Shown: one piece after another, positions 45,460 through 55,111 of the stretch
How the letters are laid out: every line of letters starts with the position of its first letter
How positions within the stretch are numbered: the first letter of the stretch is position 1
Assembly: GCF_019443505.1 (NCBI RefSeq)
Contig: NZ_CP080377.1
Coordinates: forward strand, 2,790,001 to 2,854,000
Direction: 5' to 3'
DNA: 64,000 nucleotides
Origin: Janthinobacterium sp. PAMC25594
GTDB lineage: Bacteria > Pseudomonadota > Gammaproteobacteria > Burkholderiales > Burkholderiaceae_D
The notes under the pieces: model-generated
The model's database searches: none
What the model saw: the letters and a program-made list of their open reading frames with translations, nothing else
Told to the model about the DNA's origin: nothing
Position numbers and translations under genes: made by a program

Positions 45460-45492
45460 GCAACGGCCCGAATGGGCCGATGGAGTCGCTGC

Positions 45493-45599
45493 GTAGGTCG
45501 GATTAGGCGCAAGGCGCCGTAATCCGACAACATTGTTGGCGATGGAGGTGTCGGATTACGGCCCTTCGGGCCTCGGCGGCCCCACCTAATCCGACCTAC
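45493..45599. repeat. REP/BIME-like palindromic element
   Basis: A 107-base element with perfect 15-bp terminal inverted repeats: GTAGGTCGGATTAGG (45493-45507) and its complement (45585-45599). Inside, TCGGATTA/TAATCCGA pairs form two smaller hairpins in opposite orientation (45498-45527 and 45551-45594). This architecture is that of REP-type intergenic repeats. Its right end overlaps the end of proB. Confidence 0.85.
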
Positions 45600-46714
45600 A
45601 CCAACACCATATTGTCGCGATGAATCAGCTCATGGCCTTCCATGTAGCCGAGAATGGACTCGATCTCGGTGGAAGGCTTGCGCATGATGCGGCGCGCTTC
45701 GCCGCTCGTGTAGTTCGACAGGCCGCGCGCCACAGGCACGCCATCCACGTCGACGCAGGTGATGACGGCGCCGCGGCCGAATTCGCCATTTACACCCGTC
45801 ACACCGATCGGCAGCAAGGACTTGCCTTCCTGGCGCAGCTTTTGCACGGCGCCCGCGTCCAGCACGACGGCGCCGGCCGTGTGCAGATGATCGGCCATCC
45901 ACTGCTTGCGCGCTGTCAATTGCCCTGTTTGCGCGCGCAATTCCGTGCCGATCGCTTCTCCACTAGCCAGGCGGCTCAGCACGTCGCTGTCGCGGCCCCA
46001 GGCGATGATCGTGTGGGCGCCGGACTTGGCGGCGCGCTTGGCGGCGAGGATTTTCGTCAGCATGCCGCCACGTCCCAGGCTGCTGCCGGCGCCGCCGGCC
46101 ATCGTTTCCAGGGCCGGATCGCCCGCCACGCCTTGCGTGATCAGGTAGGCGTTCGGGTCCTTGCGCGGGTCGGCCGAGAACAGGCCGTGCTGGTCGGTCA
46201 GGATGACCAGTGCATCGGCCTCGATCAGGTTGGCCACCAGGGCGCCCAGGGTGTCGTTGTCGCCGAACTTGATTTCATCGGTGACGACGGTGTCGTTTTC
46301 ATTGATGATCGGCACCACGCCCAGGCGCAGCAAAGTCGTCAGGGTGGAGCGGGCATTCAGGTAGCGTTCGCGGTCGGCCAGGTCGGCGTGCGTGAGCAGC
46401 ACTTGCGCCGTGCCGAGGCTGTGGGCGCGGAAGCTGCTTTCATAGATCTGCGCCAGGCCCATCTGGCCGACGGCGGCGCAGGCCTGCAATTCGTGGATAT
46501 CGGTGGGGCGCTGCTCGAAACCGAGGCGCAGCATGCCTTCGGCGATGGCGCCGGAACTGACCAGCACGACTTCCTTGCCCAGCGCGCGCAAGCCGGAAAT
46601 CTGCGCGGCCCAGCGCGCGATGGCGGCATGGTCGAGTCCACGGCCATCGTTGGTGACCAGCGAGGAGCCGACTTTGATGATGATGCGGGTAGCTTTTTGA
46701 ATCACGGAATCCAT
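45596..46714 (-). CDS. proB: Glutamate 5-kinase
   Basis: First step of proline synthesis, phosphorylating glutamate; cytoplasmic, 372 residues. The amino-acid-kinase domain has [51 protein letters not shown] and [19 protein letters not shown]-terminal PUA domain (about 275-372) is present. The stop codon TAG lies inside the terminal inverted repeat of the REP-like element, so the last codons adjoin it directly. Downstream neighbour of obgE, an order common in betaproteobacteria. Confidence 0.97.
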   Translation of the reverse strand: MDSVIQKATRIIIKVGSSLVTNDGRGLDHAAIARWAAQISGLRALGKEVVLVSSGAIAEGMLRLGFEQRPTDIHELQACAAVGQMGLAQIYESSFRAHSLGTAQVLLTHADLADRERYLNARSTLTTLLRLGVVPIINENDTVVTDEIKFGDNDTLGALVANLIEADALVILTDQHGLFSADPRKDPNAYLITQGVAGDPALETMAGGAGSSLGRGGMLTKILAAKRAAKSGAHTIIAWGRDSDVLSRLASGEAIGTELRAQTGQLTARKQWMADHLHTAGAVVLDAGAVQKLRQEGKSLLPIGVTGVNGEFGRGAVITCVDVDGVPVARGLSNYTSGEARRIMRKPSTEIESILGYMEGHELIHRDNMVLV

Positions 46715-46741
46715 GGGGCGGCGCTCTTCACTTAATAGACG

Positions 46742-47152
46742 TCAGCGCGCAGGACGCAGCAGCAGCAAGGCCAGCCCCGCCGTCAGCTCCATTGCGCACA
46801 TGAACAACACAAAACCCTGGGGCAAGCCGAAACTGATGGCCGCGTACAAACGGCCGGCGGGCTGCGCCAGGACCAACATTGCAGTGATATCGCCGAGGAT
46901 GGGCGGTTCGCCCTGCCGTGCTGCGAACAGCGCCAGGAGCGCGGTAGCGCCCCAGACACCGACATGGGAGGCGTAGAACTGGCTGTAGCCATTGACGCCA
47001 TTGAGGAAGATGCCCATGCCGGCCGCCATTTCATCGGCGAACAGCAGGCAGGCGACCGCGCTCAGCCCATAAGCATACGCGATCAGATGCAATACACGGC
47101 GCTGCCACGCTTGCTTGCGCGAGGACGCGACAGCGACCGTCTGTACCGACAT
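46742..47152 (-). CDS. Small integral membrane protein, DUF4345-like
   Basis: Membrane protein of 136 residues with four predicted helices (VLHLIAYAYGLSAVACLLFA, GVWGATALLALFAA, ITAMLVLAQPAGRLYAAI, VLFMCAMELTAGLALLLL). The NGYSQFYASHVGVWG segment between helices 1 and 2 and the overall layout recall DUF4345, but the match is tentative. Located between obgE (12 bases) and proB (27 bases), so probably co-transcribed. Function unknown. Confidence 0.7.
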   Translation of the reverse strand: MSVQTVAVASSRKQAWQRRVLHLIAYAYGLSAVACLLFADEMAAGMGIFLNGVNGYSQFYASHVGVWGATALLALFAARQGEPPILGDITAMLVLAQPAGRLYAAISFGLPQGFVLFMCAMELTAGLALLLLRPAR

Positions 47153-47164
47153 CGGGGTAAAGCC

Positions 47165-48292
<1,128 letters not shown>

Positions 48293-48293
48293 C

Positions 48294-48323
48294 TAAAAAG
48301 GCTCTACCTTGGGCAGAGCCTTT
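48294..48323 (-). terminator. Terminator between rpmA and obgE
   Basis: AAAGGCTCT (48297-48305) / AGAGCCTTT (48315-48323) with a T-run on the minus strand after rpmA. It may attenuate rather than block transcription into obgE, which starts 20 bases further on. Confidence 0.75.
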
Positions 48324-48387
48324 CGATTGAAGGCTTGCGCCTTACATCATGCGATCACGGCGGAGCGAACTGGCGCCCCGCGATGAA

Positions 48388-48660
48388 TTACGCTGGTACT
48401 GCTGCGTTAGGTACAACGGTCACGAATTGCTTCGAGCCAGCACCTTTGACAACGAACTTCACTTTGCCCGCGATCAACGCGAACAAGGTGTGGTCTTTGC
48501 CCATGCCTACGCCTTCGCCAGCGCGCACTGGGGTGCCGCGTTGACGAATGATGATGCCGCCAGCATTGATAGCTTGGCCGCCGTAGACTTTAACGCCCAG
48601 ACGTTTTGATTCTGAATCACGGCCGTTTCGCGTTGTGCCGCCGCCTTTTTTATGTGCCAT
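48388..48660 (-). CDS. rpmA: 50S ribosomal protein L27
   Basis: Ribosomal protein of 90 residues near the peptidyl-transferase centre. N-terminus [20 protein letters not shown], then [21 protein letters not shown]: the canonical L27 sequence. No N-terminal extension needing cleavage. 40 bases after rplU. Confidence 0.99.
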   Translation of the reverse strand: MAHKKGGGTTRNGRDSESKRLGVKVYGGQAINAGGIIIRQRGTPVRAGEGVGMGKDHTLFALIAGKVKFVVKGAGSKQFVTVVPNAAVPA

Positions 48661-48700
48661 TTAAGACTCCTTGATAGCTGATTAATTCAAACAGCGGCGA

Positions 48701-49012
48701 TTAGCCGTTGATCGAAACGATTTGGATTTCGGTAAAATTCTGGCGATGGCCTTGATGCTTTTGGTAGTGCTTACGACGACGCATCTTGAAAATTTTGACC
48801 TTATCATGGCGACCATGCGCCACAACCGTAACCAGTACCGTTGCACCTTCGACCAATGGCGCACCAAATTTAATGGTGTCGCCCGCGCCTACTGCGAGAA
48901 CTTGATCGATGGTGATTTCGGAACCAATGTCTGCCGGTATCTGTTCTACTTTAAGTTTTTCGCCAGCGACAACTTTGTATTGTTTGCCACCGGTTTTTAT
49001 GACCGCGTACAT
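48701..49012 (-). CDS. rplU: 50S ribosomal protein L21
   Basis: Ribosomal protein of 103 residues. The start at 49012 ([14 protein letters not shown]) follows GAGG; the frame opens upstream to 49102 without meaning. Ends with [21 protein letters not shown], the conserved rRNA-binding tail. First gene of the rplU-rpmA unit; a consensus promoter lies upstream. Confidence 0.99.
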   Translation of the reverse strand: MYAVIKTGGKQYKVVAGEKLKVEQIPADIGSEITIDQVLAVGAGDTIKFGAPLVEGATVLVTVVAHGRHDKVKIFKMRRRKHYQKHQGHRQNFTEIQIVSING

Positions 49013-49093
49013 GATTTGAAACCTCATCAAATGTTGAAAGAATTTGTCCCACTGCCACGCAAAGCAAGCCGTACACAACAGGGGGAACCAGCG

Positions 49094-49122
49094 ATTATAC
49101 ACGGACTGAGAAATTGCGTCAA
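49094..49122 (-). promoter_or_regulatory. Sigma-70 promoter of rplU-rpmA
   Basis: On the minus strand a TTGACG -35 box (49122-49117) and a TATAAT -10 box (49099-49094) are separated by exactly 17 bases. Transcription would start near 49087, giving a leader of about 75 bases. Confidence 0.85.
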
Positions 49123-49279
49123 AAACTATTCACAAAGCTTGACGATCGTGGTATGTCGACAACCTGACCATCATGTCAGGCTTGCGCCAGGCGGACAGAA
49201 AAGCGCGCGCCAGTGCCAACAAGGTCAAACAATTGCTCTACAGTCATAGGCAAACATCACGCTCGCGCAAGCCATGTCG

Positions 49280-49285
49280 TATAAT
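49280..49285 (+). promoter_or_regulatory. -10 box of the ispB promoter
   Basis: A perfect TATAAT 32 bases before the ispB start; no good -35 box is visible at 16-18 bases upstream, so this is a weaker call. Confidence 0.5.
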
Positions 49286-49316
49286 CGCCGCACCCACAAT
49301 CTAATGCAGGTTCGCC

Positions 49317-50306
49317 TTGTCTGACGCTAACAAACACGTTAACCAAAACACCATCGTGCAAACGATTGCCGCCGATATGGACGCAGTCAATACGGTGATC
49401 CGCCAAAAACTGCACTCCGACGTGATTCTGATTAACCAGATCGCTGAATACATCATCAGTGCAGGCGGCAAACGCATCCGTCCCGTGCTGATTTTGCTGG
49501 TGGCCAATGCCCACGCCTATCGCGGCACGGCGCACCATGAACTGGCTGCCGTGGTCGAATTCATCCATACCGCCACCCTGCTGCACGACGATGTCGTCGA
49601 TGAATCGTCGATGCGCCGCGGACGCCAGACGGCCAACGCCCTGTTCGGCAATGCGGCCTCGGTGCTGGTGGGCGACTTCCTGCACTCGCGCTCGTTCCAG
49701 CTGATGGTGTCGCTGAACAATATGCGCGTCATGCAGATCCTCTCCGACGCCACCAACGTGATCGCCGAAGGCGAAGTGCTGCAGTTGCTGAACATGCACG
49801 ATCCGGACGTGACGCAAGAGAGCTACCTGAACGTCATCCGCTCGAAGACAGCCAAGCTGTTCGAAGCGTCGGCGCAACTGGGCGCCCTGATCGCCGGCGC
49901 CAGCGAAGACGATATCGAAGCGGCTGCCGAATACGGTCGCTCGCTGGGCACGGCCTTCCAGCTGATCGACGACGTGCTCGACTATGCAGGCGACGCCACC
50001 GAAATCGGCAAGAACGTGGGCGACGACTTGCGCGAAGGCAAACCGACCATGCCACTGATCTGGCTGATGGAAAACGGCACGCCGGAACAGCGCGAACTGG
50101 TGCGCAGCTGCATCGAGCAAGGCGACGAACAGCATTTCGACGCCATCCTCGCCGCCATCACCAGCAGCGGCGCCCTCGACTACACGCGCAAACAGGCGGA
50201 AATCGCCGGCCAGCGCGCCGCCGATGCCATCGCCGGCTGGCCGGACAGCGTCTACAAGCAATCGATGCTGCAACTGTGCTCGTTTGCCGTGGACCGCAAT
50301 CACTGA
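49317..50306 (+). CDS. ispB: Octaprenyl diphosphate synthase
   Basis: Makes the all-trans polyprenyl side chain of ubiquinone from IPP and FPP; cytoplasmic, 329 residues. The two Asp-rich motifs are HDDVVDES (Asp91, Asp92, Asp95) and IDDVLDYAGD (Asp218, Asp219, Asp222); GGKRIRPVLILL binds IPP. A TTG start at 49317 (MSDANKHVNQ) is preferred for the conserved N-terminus, with AGG about 8 bases upstream; ATG at 49377 would be too short. Divergent from rplU as in many proteobacteria. Confidence 0.95.
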   Translation: MSDANKHVNQNTIVQTIAADMDAVNTVIRQKLHSDVILINQIAEYIISAGGKRIRPVLILLVANAHAYRGTAHHELAAVVEFIHTATLLHDDVVDESSMRRGRQTANALFGNAASVLVGDFLHSRSFQLMVSLNNMRVMQILSDATNVIAEGEVLQLLNMHDPDVTQESYLNVIRSKTAKLFEASAQLGALIAGASEDDIEAAAEYGRSLGTAFQLIDDVLDYAGDATEIGKNVGDDLREGKPTMPLIWLMENGTPEQRELVRSCIEQGDEQHFDAILAAITSSGALDYTRKQAEIAGQRAADAIAGWPDSVYKQSMLQLCSFAVDRNH

Positions 50307-50328
50307 TCGCGTTTCACTATCAGCAATC

Positions 50329-50355
50329 AAAAACGGCGCCACTGGCGCCGTTTTT
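50329..50355. terminator. Bidirectional terminator between ispB and arsH
   Basis: AAAAACGGCGCC-ACT-GGCGCCGTTTTT (50329-50355), a 12-bp stem with A and T runs, shared by the converging genes and touching the arsH stop codon. Confidence 0.9.
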
Positions 50356-51089
50356 CATGAGTCGCTGCTGCGTTCGTGCTCCATCGCCGCGCCCGCCAAT
50401 GCCTGCACGGTGGCCGGCGCCGCCTCCAGCCGTTCGCTGTAGCGGCTGCCCAGGTAATCGCGGCGGTCGCGCACCAGCAGGGTAAATTTATACAGCTCTT
50501 CCATCACATCGACCAGACGCTCGTAATACGGCGACGGCTTCATGCGCCCCGCATCGTCAAATTCCTGATACGCCTTGGCGACCGAAGACTGGTTCGGGAT
50601 AGTCACCATGCGCATCCAGCGCCCCAGCACACGCAAGCCGTTGACGGCGTTGAACGATTGCGAGCCGCCCGACACTTGCATCACGGCAAGGGTGCGACCC
50701 TGCGTGGGCCGCACGCTGCCCGTTTCCAGCGGCAACCAGTCGATCTGCGATTTGAACACGCCCGTGACGGCGCCATGCCGCTCGGGACTGCACCACACTT
50801 GCCCTTCCGACCATAGCGACAGTTCACGCAACTCCCGCACCTTCGGATGCTCGGGCGACACACTGTCGACCATGGGCAAGCCATGCGGGTCGAACACGCG
50901 CGTCTCGGCGCCAAAGTGGCGCAGGATGCGCTCCGCTTCCAGTGTCAGCAGCTTGCTGTACGAGCGCTCGCGCAAGGAGCCGTACAGCAGCAGGATGCGC
51001 GGCGCATGGGTGGACAGTTGCGCCGGCGCCAGCTTGTCCAGATCTGGCACATCCAGGTGCGCGGCGCTGATATTCGGTAGATCCTCCAT
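50355..51089 (-). CDS. arsH: ArsH-type NADPH-dependent FMN reductase
   Basis: Flavoprotein of 244 residues linked to organoarsenical resistance; family members oxidise trivalent methylated arsenicals or reduce quinones. The flavodoxin-like core begins [18 protein letters not shown] (FMN phosphate loop) and continues with [22 protein letters not shown] and [17 protein letters not shown]. The start at 51089 follows GAGAGG. 10 bases after arsC. Confidence 0.94.
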   Translation of the reverse strand: MEDLPNISAAHLDVPDLDKLAPAQLSTHAPRILLLYGSLRERSYSKLLTLEAERILRHFGAETRVFDPHGLPMVDSVSPEHPKVRELRELSLWSEGQVWCSPERHGAVTGVFKSQIDWLPLETGSVRPTQGRTLAVMQVSGGSQSFNAVNGLRVLGRWMRMVTIPNQSSVAKAYQEFDDAGRMKPSPYYERLVDVMEELYKFTLLVRDRRDYLGSRYSERLEAAPATVQALAGAAMEHERSSDS

Positions 51090-51099
51090 GGCCAGCCTC

Positions 51100-51522
51100 T
51101 CAAGCCACCGGCTTGCCGTCGGCGCCCACCACGGGCTGGCCGTCTTCCTTGGCAAAGGCGCCTTGCTGCGGCAGCGGCAGGATCTCCAGCACTTTTTCCG
51201 ACGGCCGGCACAGGCGCACGCCGAGTTCCGTGACGACGATGGGGCGGTTGATCAAAATAGGATGGGCTTGCATGGCGTCGAGCAGGGCGGCATCGCTCAG
51301 CTCAACATTGGCCAGCCCCAGCTCCTCGTACAGGGCGCCCTTGTCGCGCATCACCGCGCGTACGGACAGGCCAGCACGCTGAATCAGGCCAACCAGTTCC
51401 TCGCGCGATGGCGGGTGCTTGACGTAATCGATGATGACGGGCTCGACGCCCGTGTTGCGGATCAGGGCCAGGGTATTGCGCGAGGTGCCGCACGCCGTGT
51501 TGTGATAAATGGTGATCGTCAT
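51100..51522 (-). CDS. arsC: Arsenate reductase, glutaredoxin-coupled type
   Basis: Reduces arsenate to arsenite with glutathione/glutaredoxin, 140 residues. Active-site TACGTSRNT with Cys11, then [10 protein letters not shown] and [12 protein letters not shown] with the conserved Arg. The start at 51522 overlaps the arsR stop (ATGA) and has AAGGAAA upstream. The arsenite it makes is more toxic than arsenate, so an efflux pump is expected; none is in this window. Confidence 0.96.
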   Translation of the reverse strand: MTITIYHNTACGTSRNTLALIRNTGVEPVIIDYVKHPPSREELVGLIQRAGLSVRAVMRDKGALYEELGLANVELSDAALLDAMQAHPILINRPIVVTELGVRLCRPSEKVLEILPLPQQGAFAKEDGQPVVGADGKPVA

Positions 51523-51893
51523 GTCGTGGTTTCCTTCGGTGTAGTAGTGATGCCCGGCACGCAGCAAGGCACGCCCGCACAGCAGTTCTCGGTCAAAAAG
51601 GCCAGCAAGCCGTTCATGCCCGCATAGTTGGCGGCATAGATGATGGAGCGGCCCGCCTTGCTCGCCGTCACCAGATCGGCGTGCGCCAGTTCCTTCAGGT
51701 GAAACGACAGCGACGATGGCGCGATGGCCAGCGCCTCGGCGATTTTCGTGGCGGCCATGCCCTCCGGCCCCGTCTGCACCAGCAGGCGGAACACGGCCAG
51801 CCGCGATTCCTGTGCCAGCGCGGCCAGCGCCGCGATGGCGGCCGTGCTCGTCAGCGGCCCGGCTTGCGCCGTGATTGCGTTTTCATTTTCCAT
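51519..51893 (-). CDS. arsR: ArsR-family arsenical-responsive repressor
   Basis: Winged-helix repressor of 124 residues. The helix-turn-helix reads MAATKIAEALAIAPSSLSFHLKELAHADLV. The metal site is not the classical CxC in the recognition helix; instead a C-terminal cluster ENCCAGVPCC (Cys103, Cys104, Cys110, Cys111) is present, similar to the alternative C-terminal arsenite sites known in some ArsR proteins. First gene of arsR-arsC-arsH; a dyad lies 9 bases before its start. Confidence 0.93.
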   Translation of the reverse strand: MENENAITAQAGPLTSTAAIAALAALAQESRLAVFRLLVQTGPEGMAATKIAEALAIAPSSLSFHLKELAHADLVTASKAGRSIIYAANYAGMNGLLAFLTENCCAGVPCCVPGITTTPKETTT

Positions 51894-51902
51894 ACTTCAA
51901 TA

Positions 51903-51915
51903 ATAATCGAATTAT
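51903..51915. promoter_or_regulatory. Probable ArsR operator
   Basis: A dyad ATAAT-CGA-ATTAT immediately upstream of arsR, AT-rich as ArsR/SmtB operators usually are. Confidence 0.55.
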
Positions 51916-52015
51916 GGAATCAACGCCAGCAATCGCGATGTCTACGTAACCCAGCGCACCGACCGTAATGGACGATCGGTCTACCTTGATGAAAAATCAC
52001 TGCGATTGGCATCCC

Positions 52016-54109
52016 ATGACACGCTCGACACCCCTGAAAATCCTCGGCTGGAGCCTGGCCGCCCTGCTGGCCCTGATCGCCCTCCTCGTCATCTTCGTGC
52101 TGACCTTCGACTGGAACCGCGCCCGTCCCTACATCAACGAGAAGGTGTCGGAAAGCACGGGCCGCAGCTTCGTCATCGGCGGCGATTTGCAAGTGAAATG
52201 GAAGCAAGGCCTCAAAACGGAGCCGGGCTGGCGTCGCTATGTGCCGCGCCCTGTCATCAGCGCCCAGGACGTACGCATGAGCAACCCGGACTGGGCCACG
52301 GCCGGCCCGCAACTGGCCAGCGCCAGACGCCTCGACGTGGCCATCCATCCGCTGCCCCTGCTGCTGCACAGGCTGGTGCTGACGGACCTGGCTCTCGACT
52401 CTCCCAATATTGCCCTGCAGCGGCGTGCCGATGGCAGCAATAGCTGGACCCTGAAGGACAACGGTCCCTCGGCATGGGAGGTTGAAATCCAGCGCATGGC
52501 CTTCGCCGACGGCGCCATCCGTTACCTCGACGAGGGGCTGGACCTGGACATGCGCGCCAAGGTCAGCTCGACGGCGCCCGACGCCACGCCGGGCGACGCG
52601 CCAGGCAGCGCGCCCGTGGAAAAATACGGCATCGAATTTACCCTGGGCGGCAGCTACCGCAAGGCGCCCGTGACGGGCGGCGGCAAGGCGGGCGCCGTGC
52701 TGTCCTTGACCGACAACAATACGGTCTATCCCGTGCAGGCGCACGCCGTGCTGGGCAAGAACAAGGCCAGCATCGCCGGCACCCTGACGGACCCGCGCGC
52801 ATTGTCGGGCATCGATTTGCAGCTGAGCCTGGCCGGCGCCAGCATGGCCGACCTGTACCCGCTGACGGGCGTGCTACTGCCGGAAACGCCGGACTACGCC
52901 ACCAAGGGTCGCTTGCTGGGCAAGAAGGACGGCGCCAGCTGGACCTGGACCTATCAAAACTTCAAGGGCACGGTGGGCCAGAGCGACCTGGCCGGCACCC
53001 TGCAGTATTTGCCGCGCCAGCCCCGTCCCTTGCTGCGCGGCGAAGTGACGTCGCAGCAGTTGCGCCTGGAAGACCTGGGCCCCACCATCGGCGCGGACAG
53101 CAATGCGCAGAAACAGGCGCGCGGCAAGGCGCCCGTGCAGCCAAACAACAAAGCCTTGCCCGTGGAACAGTTCAACACGGCCAAATGGAATGCACTCGAC
53201 GCCGACGTGAAATTTACGGGCAAGAAACTGGTGCGCACGCACGATATCCCGCTCAACGACGTCGTCGCCAATATCCACATGAAAGACAAGGTGCTGAGTC
53301 TGACGCCGCTCAACTTCGGCATGGCTGGCGGCGACATCACCGCGAACATCACGCTCGATGGCCGTCAAAAGACCATCGCCGCGCAAGCCAGGGTGACGGC
53401 ACGCCACCTCAAGATACGCGAACTGTTTCCCAAGCTGCAATCGATGCAAGCGAGTTTCGGCGAAGTGTATGGCGACGCGGCACTCACGGGCCACGGCAAT
53501 TCCATTTCCGCCATGCTGGCCAGCGCGAATGGCGAGATGGCGGCCACCGTCAGCGAAGGCTCCGTCAGCCAGTTCATGCTGGAACTGGCGGGCCTGAACC
53601 TGGCCAATGCCGTCTTCGTGAAAATCTTTGGAGACAAGCAGGTGCACCTGAACTGCCTGGCCAGCGATTTCGCCGTCACGAATGGCCAGGCCGACGTGCG
53701 CCGCTTCGTGCTCGACACGGACACGGCCGTTGTGAATGTCACGGGCAACGTCAACCTGGCAAGCGAAACCCTGGACCTCGACGTGCGCCCGCGTACCAAG
53801 GGCGCCCGCATCATCACCCTGCGCACGCCGCTGTACGCGAAAGGCACGTTCAAGAACCCGGACGTGGGCCCGCAAAAAGGCCCGCTGGCCCTGAAAGCGG
53901 GCGCCGCCGTGGCGCTGGCCACCATCGTCACCCCGCTAGCCGCCCTGCTGCCCTTGGTCAACGTCGACAAGGCCCCCGACACGGACTGCGCCGCCGTCAT
54001 GGCGCAAGCGAACGCCACGCGCAAGGCCCCCACTTCACCGGCGACGAATGCACCGGCAAAAAAAGTCAGCGAAGCGGAGATCAACAAGGCGCAGCAGGAA
54101 AAGAAATAG
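52016..54109 (+). CDS. AsmA-family protein
   Basis: Inner-membrane anchored periplasmic protein of 697 residues of the AsmA/TamB-like superfamily, implicated in phospholipid transport to the outer membrane and envelope assembly. One N-terminal transmembrane helix (ILGWSLAALLALIALLVIFVL, about 8-28) precedes a long beta-rich region with the AsmA N-terminal block YINEKVSESTGRSFVIGGDL and the C-terminal LDLDVRPRTKGARIITLRTPL. A Lys/Ala-rich tail ends the protein. The start is uncertain: ATG 52016 is chosen for a short n-region, with ATG 51989 and 51968 as alternatives. Single gene before a tRNA. Confidence 0.88.
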   Translation: MTRSTPLKILGWSLAALLALIALLVIFVLTFDWNRARPYINEKVSESTGRSFVIGGDLQVKWKQGLKTEPGWRRYVPRPVISAQDVRMSNPDWATAGPQLASARRLDVAIHPLPLLLHRLVLTDLALDSPNIALQRRADGSNSWTLKDNGPSAWEVEIQRMAFADGAIRYLDEGLDLDMRAKVSSTAPDATPGDAPGSAPVEKYGIEFTLGGSYRKAPVTGGGKAGAVLSLTDNNTVYPVQAHAVLGKNKASIAGTLTDPRALSGIDLQLSLAGASMADLYPLTGVLLPETPDYATKGRLLGKKDGASWTWTYQNFKGTVGQSDLAGTLQYLPRQPRPLLRGEVTSQQLRLEDLGPTIGADSNAQKQARGKAPVQPNNKALPVEQFNTAKWNALDADVKFTGKKLVRTHDIPLNDVVANIHMKDKVLSLTPLNFGMAGGDITANITLDGRQKTIAAQARVTARHLKIRELFPKLQSMQASFGEVYGDAALTGHGNSISAMLASANGEMAATVSEGSVSQFMLELAGLNLANAVFVKIFGDKQVHLNCLASDFAVTNGQADVRRFVLDTDTAVVNVTGNVNLASETLDLDVRPRTKGARIITLRTPLYAKGTFKNPDVGPQKGPLALKAGAAVALATIVTPLAALLPLVNVDKAPDTDCAAVMAQANATRKAPTSPATNAPAKKVSEAEINKAQQEKK

Positions 54110-54163
54110 ACCTTGACGCAGCCGCTTGAAAGCCACCCCGCCATCTGCTGTAATGAAGGAAAG

Positions 54164-54240
54164 CGGGGTGTGGCTCAGCCTGGTAGAGCGCTGCGTTCGG
54201 GACGCAGAGGGCGCTGGTTCGAATCCAGTCACCCCGACCA
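54164..54240 (+). tRNA. tRNA-Pro (CGG)
   Basis: A 77-base cloverleaf: acceptor CGGGGTG / CACCCCG, D-arm with GGTAGAGC, anticodon stem CTGCG / CGCAG around TTCGGGA (anticodon CGG), T-arm GCTGG-TTCGAAT-CCAGT, discriminator A and encoded CCA. Its 3' end borders a decayed mobile element, and tRNA genes are common integration sites. Confidence 0.96.
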
Positions 54241-54296
54241 AAATATCCTTTAAAAACAATGCCATATTGCAACACCACCTCGCCCGAAAATCCAAC

Positions 54297-54316
54297 TCAG
54301 TGGCAAATCAGTGGCA
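54297..54316. repeat. Direct repeat TCAGTGGCA next to tRNA-Pro
   Basis: TCAGTGGCA occurs at 54297-54305 and again at 54308-54316 (11-base period), with a weaker AAGTGGCG near 54330. Between the tRNA 3' end and an integrase stub such repeats could be integrase arm-binding sites; this is inference. The rest of 54241-54452 shows no gene. Confidence 0.4.
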
Positions 54317-54452
54317 GTTGGCATGTAACGAAGTGGCGATTGCAATAACTGAGCTTAATTGCAAGGACATTTTGCAAAGAGTTGGCCACCGCCAAAATTC
54401 ATCCCATCGGTATTGATCTATACCGTGCTCCACAACTTCATGGAGTACGGAC

Positions 54453-54735
54453 ATGGCGTCCATTGAAAATCGTTCGCACTATCAGGTCTCGTCAAGAACC
54501 GGGACGACCTTACGAAGACCTTCCCCCACGACAAGCAGAAAAATGCGGAAGCTTACCTCCAGTCCCTGCGGGTGCAGAAATTCAAACCAAAGCTGATCCT
54601 CCTGAACGACCACTACTTGATCCGCATCCGCAAAAAAAGACTGGTGCAGCAGGTGTTGTACGCGAACTCGCTGAGGGAGGCGGAACTTGTGAGGGCTAGC
54701 CGGTTCATTTCTTTCATACTCGACGACCCAGACGT
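54453..54735 (+). pseudogene. N-terminal stub of a tyrosine integrase, frameshifted
   Basis: Starts MASIENRSHYQVS, the typical N-terminus of a betaproteobacterial tRNA-targeting phage/island integrase. Near 54487 one base seems lost, because the sequence continues in the next frame as VKNRDDLTKTFPHDKQKNA and then YLQSLRVQKFKPKL and LNDHYLIRIRKK, all expected parts of the arm-binding/N-terminal domain. The catalytic C-terminal domain (R-H-x-x-R-Y) is entirely absent; the frame runs into IS110-like sequence. It is therefore a dead relic marking an old integration at the tRNA-Pro gene. Confidence 0.75.
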
Positions 54736-54789
54736 CGCATGGCATGCGGTTTCGGATTGCGCGCCTCAGCCCGAGAGCGACGATCTTTC

Positions 54790-55111
54790 CACGGCTTGGG
54801 GGGGTGTGGAATCCACGTACAACTGGTACTGGCTAGTAGACGGCTTGGTGGCAGCTGGATATTCGCTCCATCTGGCCAACACTACTGCGATCAAGCAATA
54901 TGATGGTCTCAAGCATCGAGCCGACGAATCCGATGCTCGTCAACTTGCACACGTTCTGCGCCTTGGCTTACTGCCAGAAGGCCATATCATGCCCAAAGCT
55001 GCTCGCGCGTTCCGGAACCTTGCTAGGTGGTGGATTTTCCACCTAGCGACGTCTGGAAAAATTAGACCACAACACCCTGTATCTCAAACAAGGCGGGAAA
55101 TCTATCGCTAG
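54790..55111 (+). pseudogene. IS110-family transposase fragment
   Basis: GGVESTYNWYWLVDGLVAAG followed by YSLHLANTTAIKQYDGLKH, then ESDARQLAHVLRLGLLPEG, match the N-terminal DEDD catalytic half of IS110-family transposases. Both the true N-terminus and the C-terminal transposase_20 domain are missing. It is fused in frame to the integrase stub, giving a chimeric open frame of 179 codons from 54572 that is not a real gene. Confidence 0.8.

Larger units (their letters stand above)
49013..49316. other. Divergent promoter region of rplU and ispB
   Basis: A 304-base gap with the rplU promoter (49094-49122), a -10-like box for ispB (49280-49285) and a small hairpin CCTGAC-CATCAT-GTCAGG (49163-49180). 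No gene is seen. Confidence 0.7.
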
